A stretch of 64,000 nt of DNA from Anderseniella sp964390445 (lineage in GTDB: Bacteria > Pseudomonadota > Alphaproteobacteria > Rhizobiales > Aestuariivirgaceae), in contig CAYMJJ010000004.1 of the NCBI GenBank assembly GCA_964390445.1, positions 4,110 to 68,109 on the forward strand. Reading direction: 5' to 3'. This document shows, one piece after another, positions 63,544 through 64,000 of this stretch (position 1 is its first letter; each line of letters opens with the position of its first letter). Position numbers and translations under genes: made by a program. The notes under the pieces were generated by a model, which saw only the letters and a program-made list of their open reading frames with translations, made no database searches and was not told where the DNA came from.

Positions 63544-64000
63544 TTGATCCTGTTTCCTGCAATTGATCTGAAAGATGGCCAGTGCGTCCGACTCAAGTTG
63601 GGCGACATGGAGCAGGCTACGGTGTTCTCCGATGATCCGGCAGCACAAGCGTATGCGTTCGAGCAGCAAGGCTTCAGCTATCTGCACCTGGTGGACCTGA
63701 ATGGCGCGTTCTCCGGTCAACCGGTAAACACGGCTGCCGTGGAAGCGATTCTCGAAGCAGTTTCGCTGCCCGTGCAGCTGGGTGGCGGCATCCGCGATCT
63801 GGCAGGTATCGAGCGTTGGCTGGACCGGGGCATCGCGCGGGTCATTCTCGGGACGCTGGCCGTGCGCAATCCGGCGCTGGTGCGTGAAGCGTGCAAGGTT
63901 TTCCCGGGGCGTGTTGCTGTGGGTATCGACGCGAAAGCAGGCAAAGTTGCCGTTGAAGGCTGGGCGGAAAGCTCCAGTCTTGGCATCAAGGAGCTTGCCG
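63544..64000 (+). CDS. hisA: ProFAR isomerase HisA, cut by window edge
   Basis: The frame from TTG 63544 stays open to the last base (about 152 residues). It begins LILFPAIDLKDGQCVRL with the catalytic Asp in AIDL, followed by HLVDLNGAF and VQLGGGIRD (phosphate-binding), which identify HisA over HisF. It is in the hisB-hisH-hisA order. The start is TTG because no ATG or GTG is in frame near the conserved N-terminus. Confidence 0.92.
   Translation, partial: MILFPAIDLKDGQCVRLKLGDMEQATVFSDDPAAQAYAFEQQGFSYLHLVDLNGAFSGQPVNTAAVEAILEAVSLPVQLGGGIRDLAGIERWLDRGIARVILGTLAVRNPALVREACKVFPGRVAVGIDAKAGKVAVEGWAESSSLGIKELA

Overview
The window is chromosomal, housekeeping-rich DNA from an alphaproteobacterium, most likely of the Hyphomicrobiales (Rhizobiales) or a close relative. 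This rests on gene content and order that I recognise, not on a database search. The main markers are: mnmE-mnmG-rsmG-parA-parB running into holA-lptE-leuS; rho-hemJ-hemE placed head to head with a DUF299/PPSR kinase gene across a candidate origin; the maf-aroE-coaE-dnaQ-secB-fxsA-tim44-mltA-smr block; hslUV beside hisB/hisH/hisA; a roughly 1,590-residue NAD-dependent glutamate dehydrogenase; and a DUF1674/SDHAF4 protein. Nearly every stretch is coding. I see no prophage, insertion sequence, CRISPR array or defence island.

Left part (1-27.8 kb): a truncated TPR lipoprotein-like or periplasmic gene, yggT, folD, ppa, an unknown secreted protein, an M3 oligopeptidase behind typA, a small J-domain protein, argG, an SDHAF4-like gene, htpX-rsmB-heparinase-purH, a YbjQ protein, the giant NAD-GDH, an AhpD-like protein, prfC, tRNA-Gly(GCC), a Pro-tRNA editing protein, then a thioredoxin/TPR - Lon-N - Trm112 - DUF971 run facing a UbiH-type hydroxylase, and tesB.

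Middle (27.8-40.9 kb): a nitrogen module, glnK-amtB, has a candidate sigma-54 promoter, an NtrC-like dyad upstream and a strong terminator. Next come ftsK, preceded by a perfect CtrA-type box, lolA, xthA, a cyclic-nucleotide-binding protein with an OmpR-type response regulator, an L,D-transpeptidase-like protein, yggS, and leuS-lptE-holA.

Origin region (40.9-55.6 kb): parB, parA, rsmG, mnmG and mnmE all run leftward and carry one perfect and one near-perfect parS palindrome. After a DUF255 protein and rho-hemJ-hemE there is a 381-bp non-coding gap (51580-51960) with DnaA-box-like sequences. It lies at the hemE/PPSR junction, which is the oriC position in Caulobacter and Rickettsia. Partition genes, centromere sites and the probable origin therefore lie within about 11 kb of each other.

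Right part (52-64 kb): PPSR-maf-aroE-coaE-dnaQ is a tightly overlapping operon. secB and fxsA run the other way. tim44-mltA-smr-xre is another overlapping operon and converges on hslVU. The window ends in hisB-DUF2628-hisH-hisA (hisA cut by the edge).

I found no convincing new multi-gene system. The observations most worth testing are regulatory and chromosomal: oriC, the parS sites, the CtrA box before ftsK and the sigma-54/NtrC signals before glnK. A few poorly characterised proteins also deserve a look.
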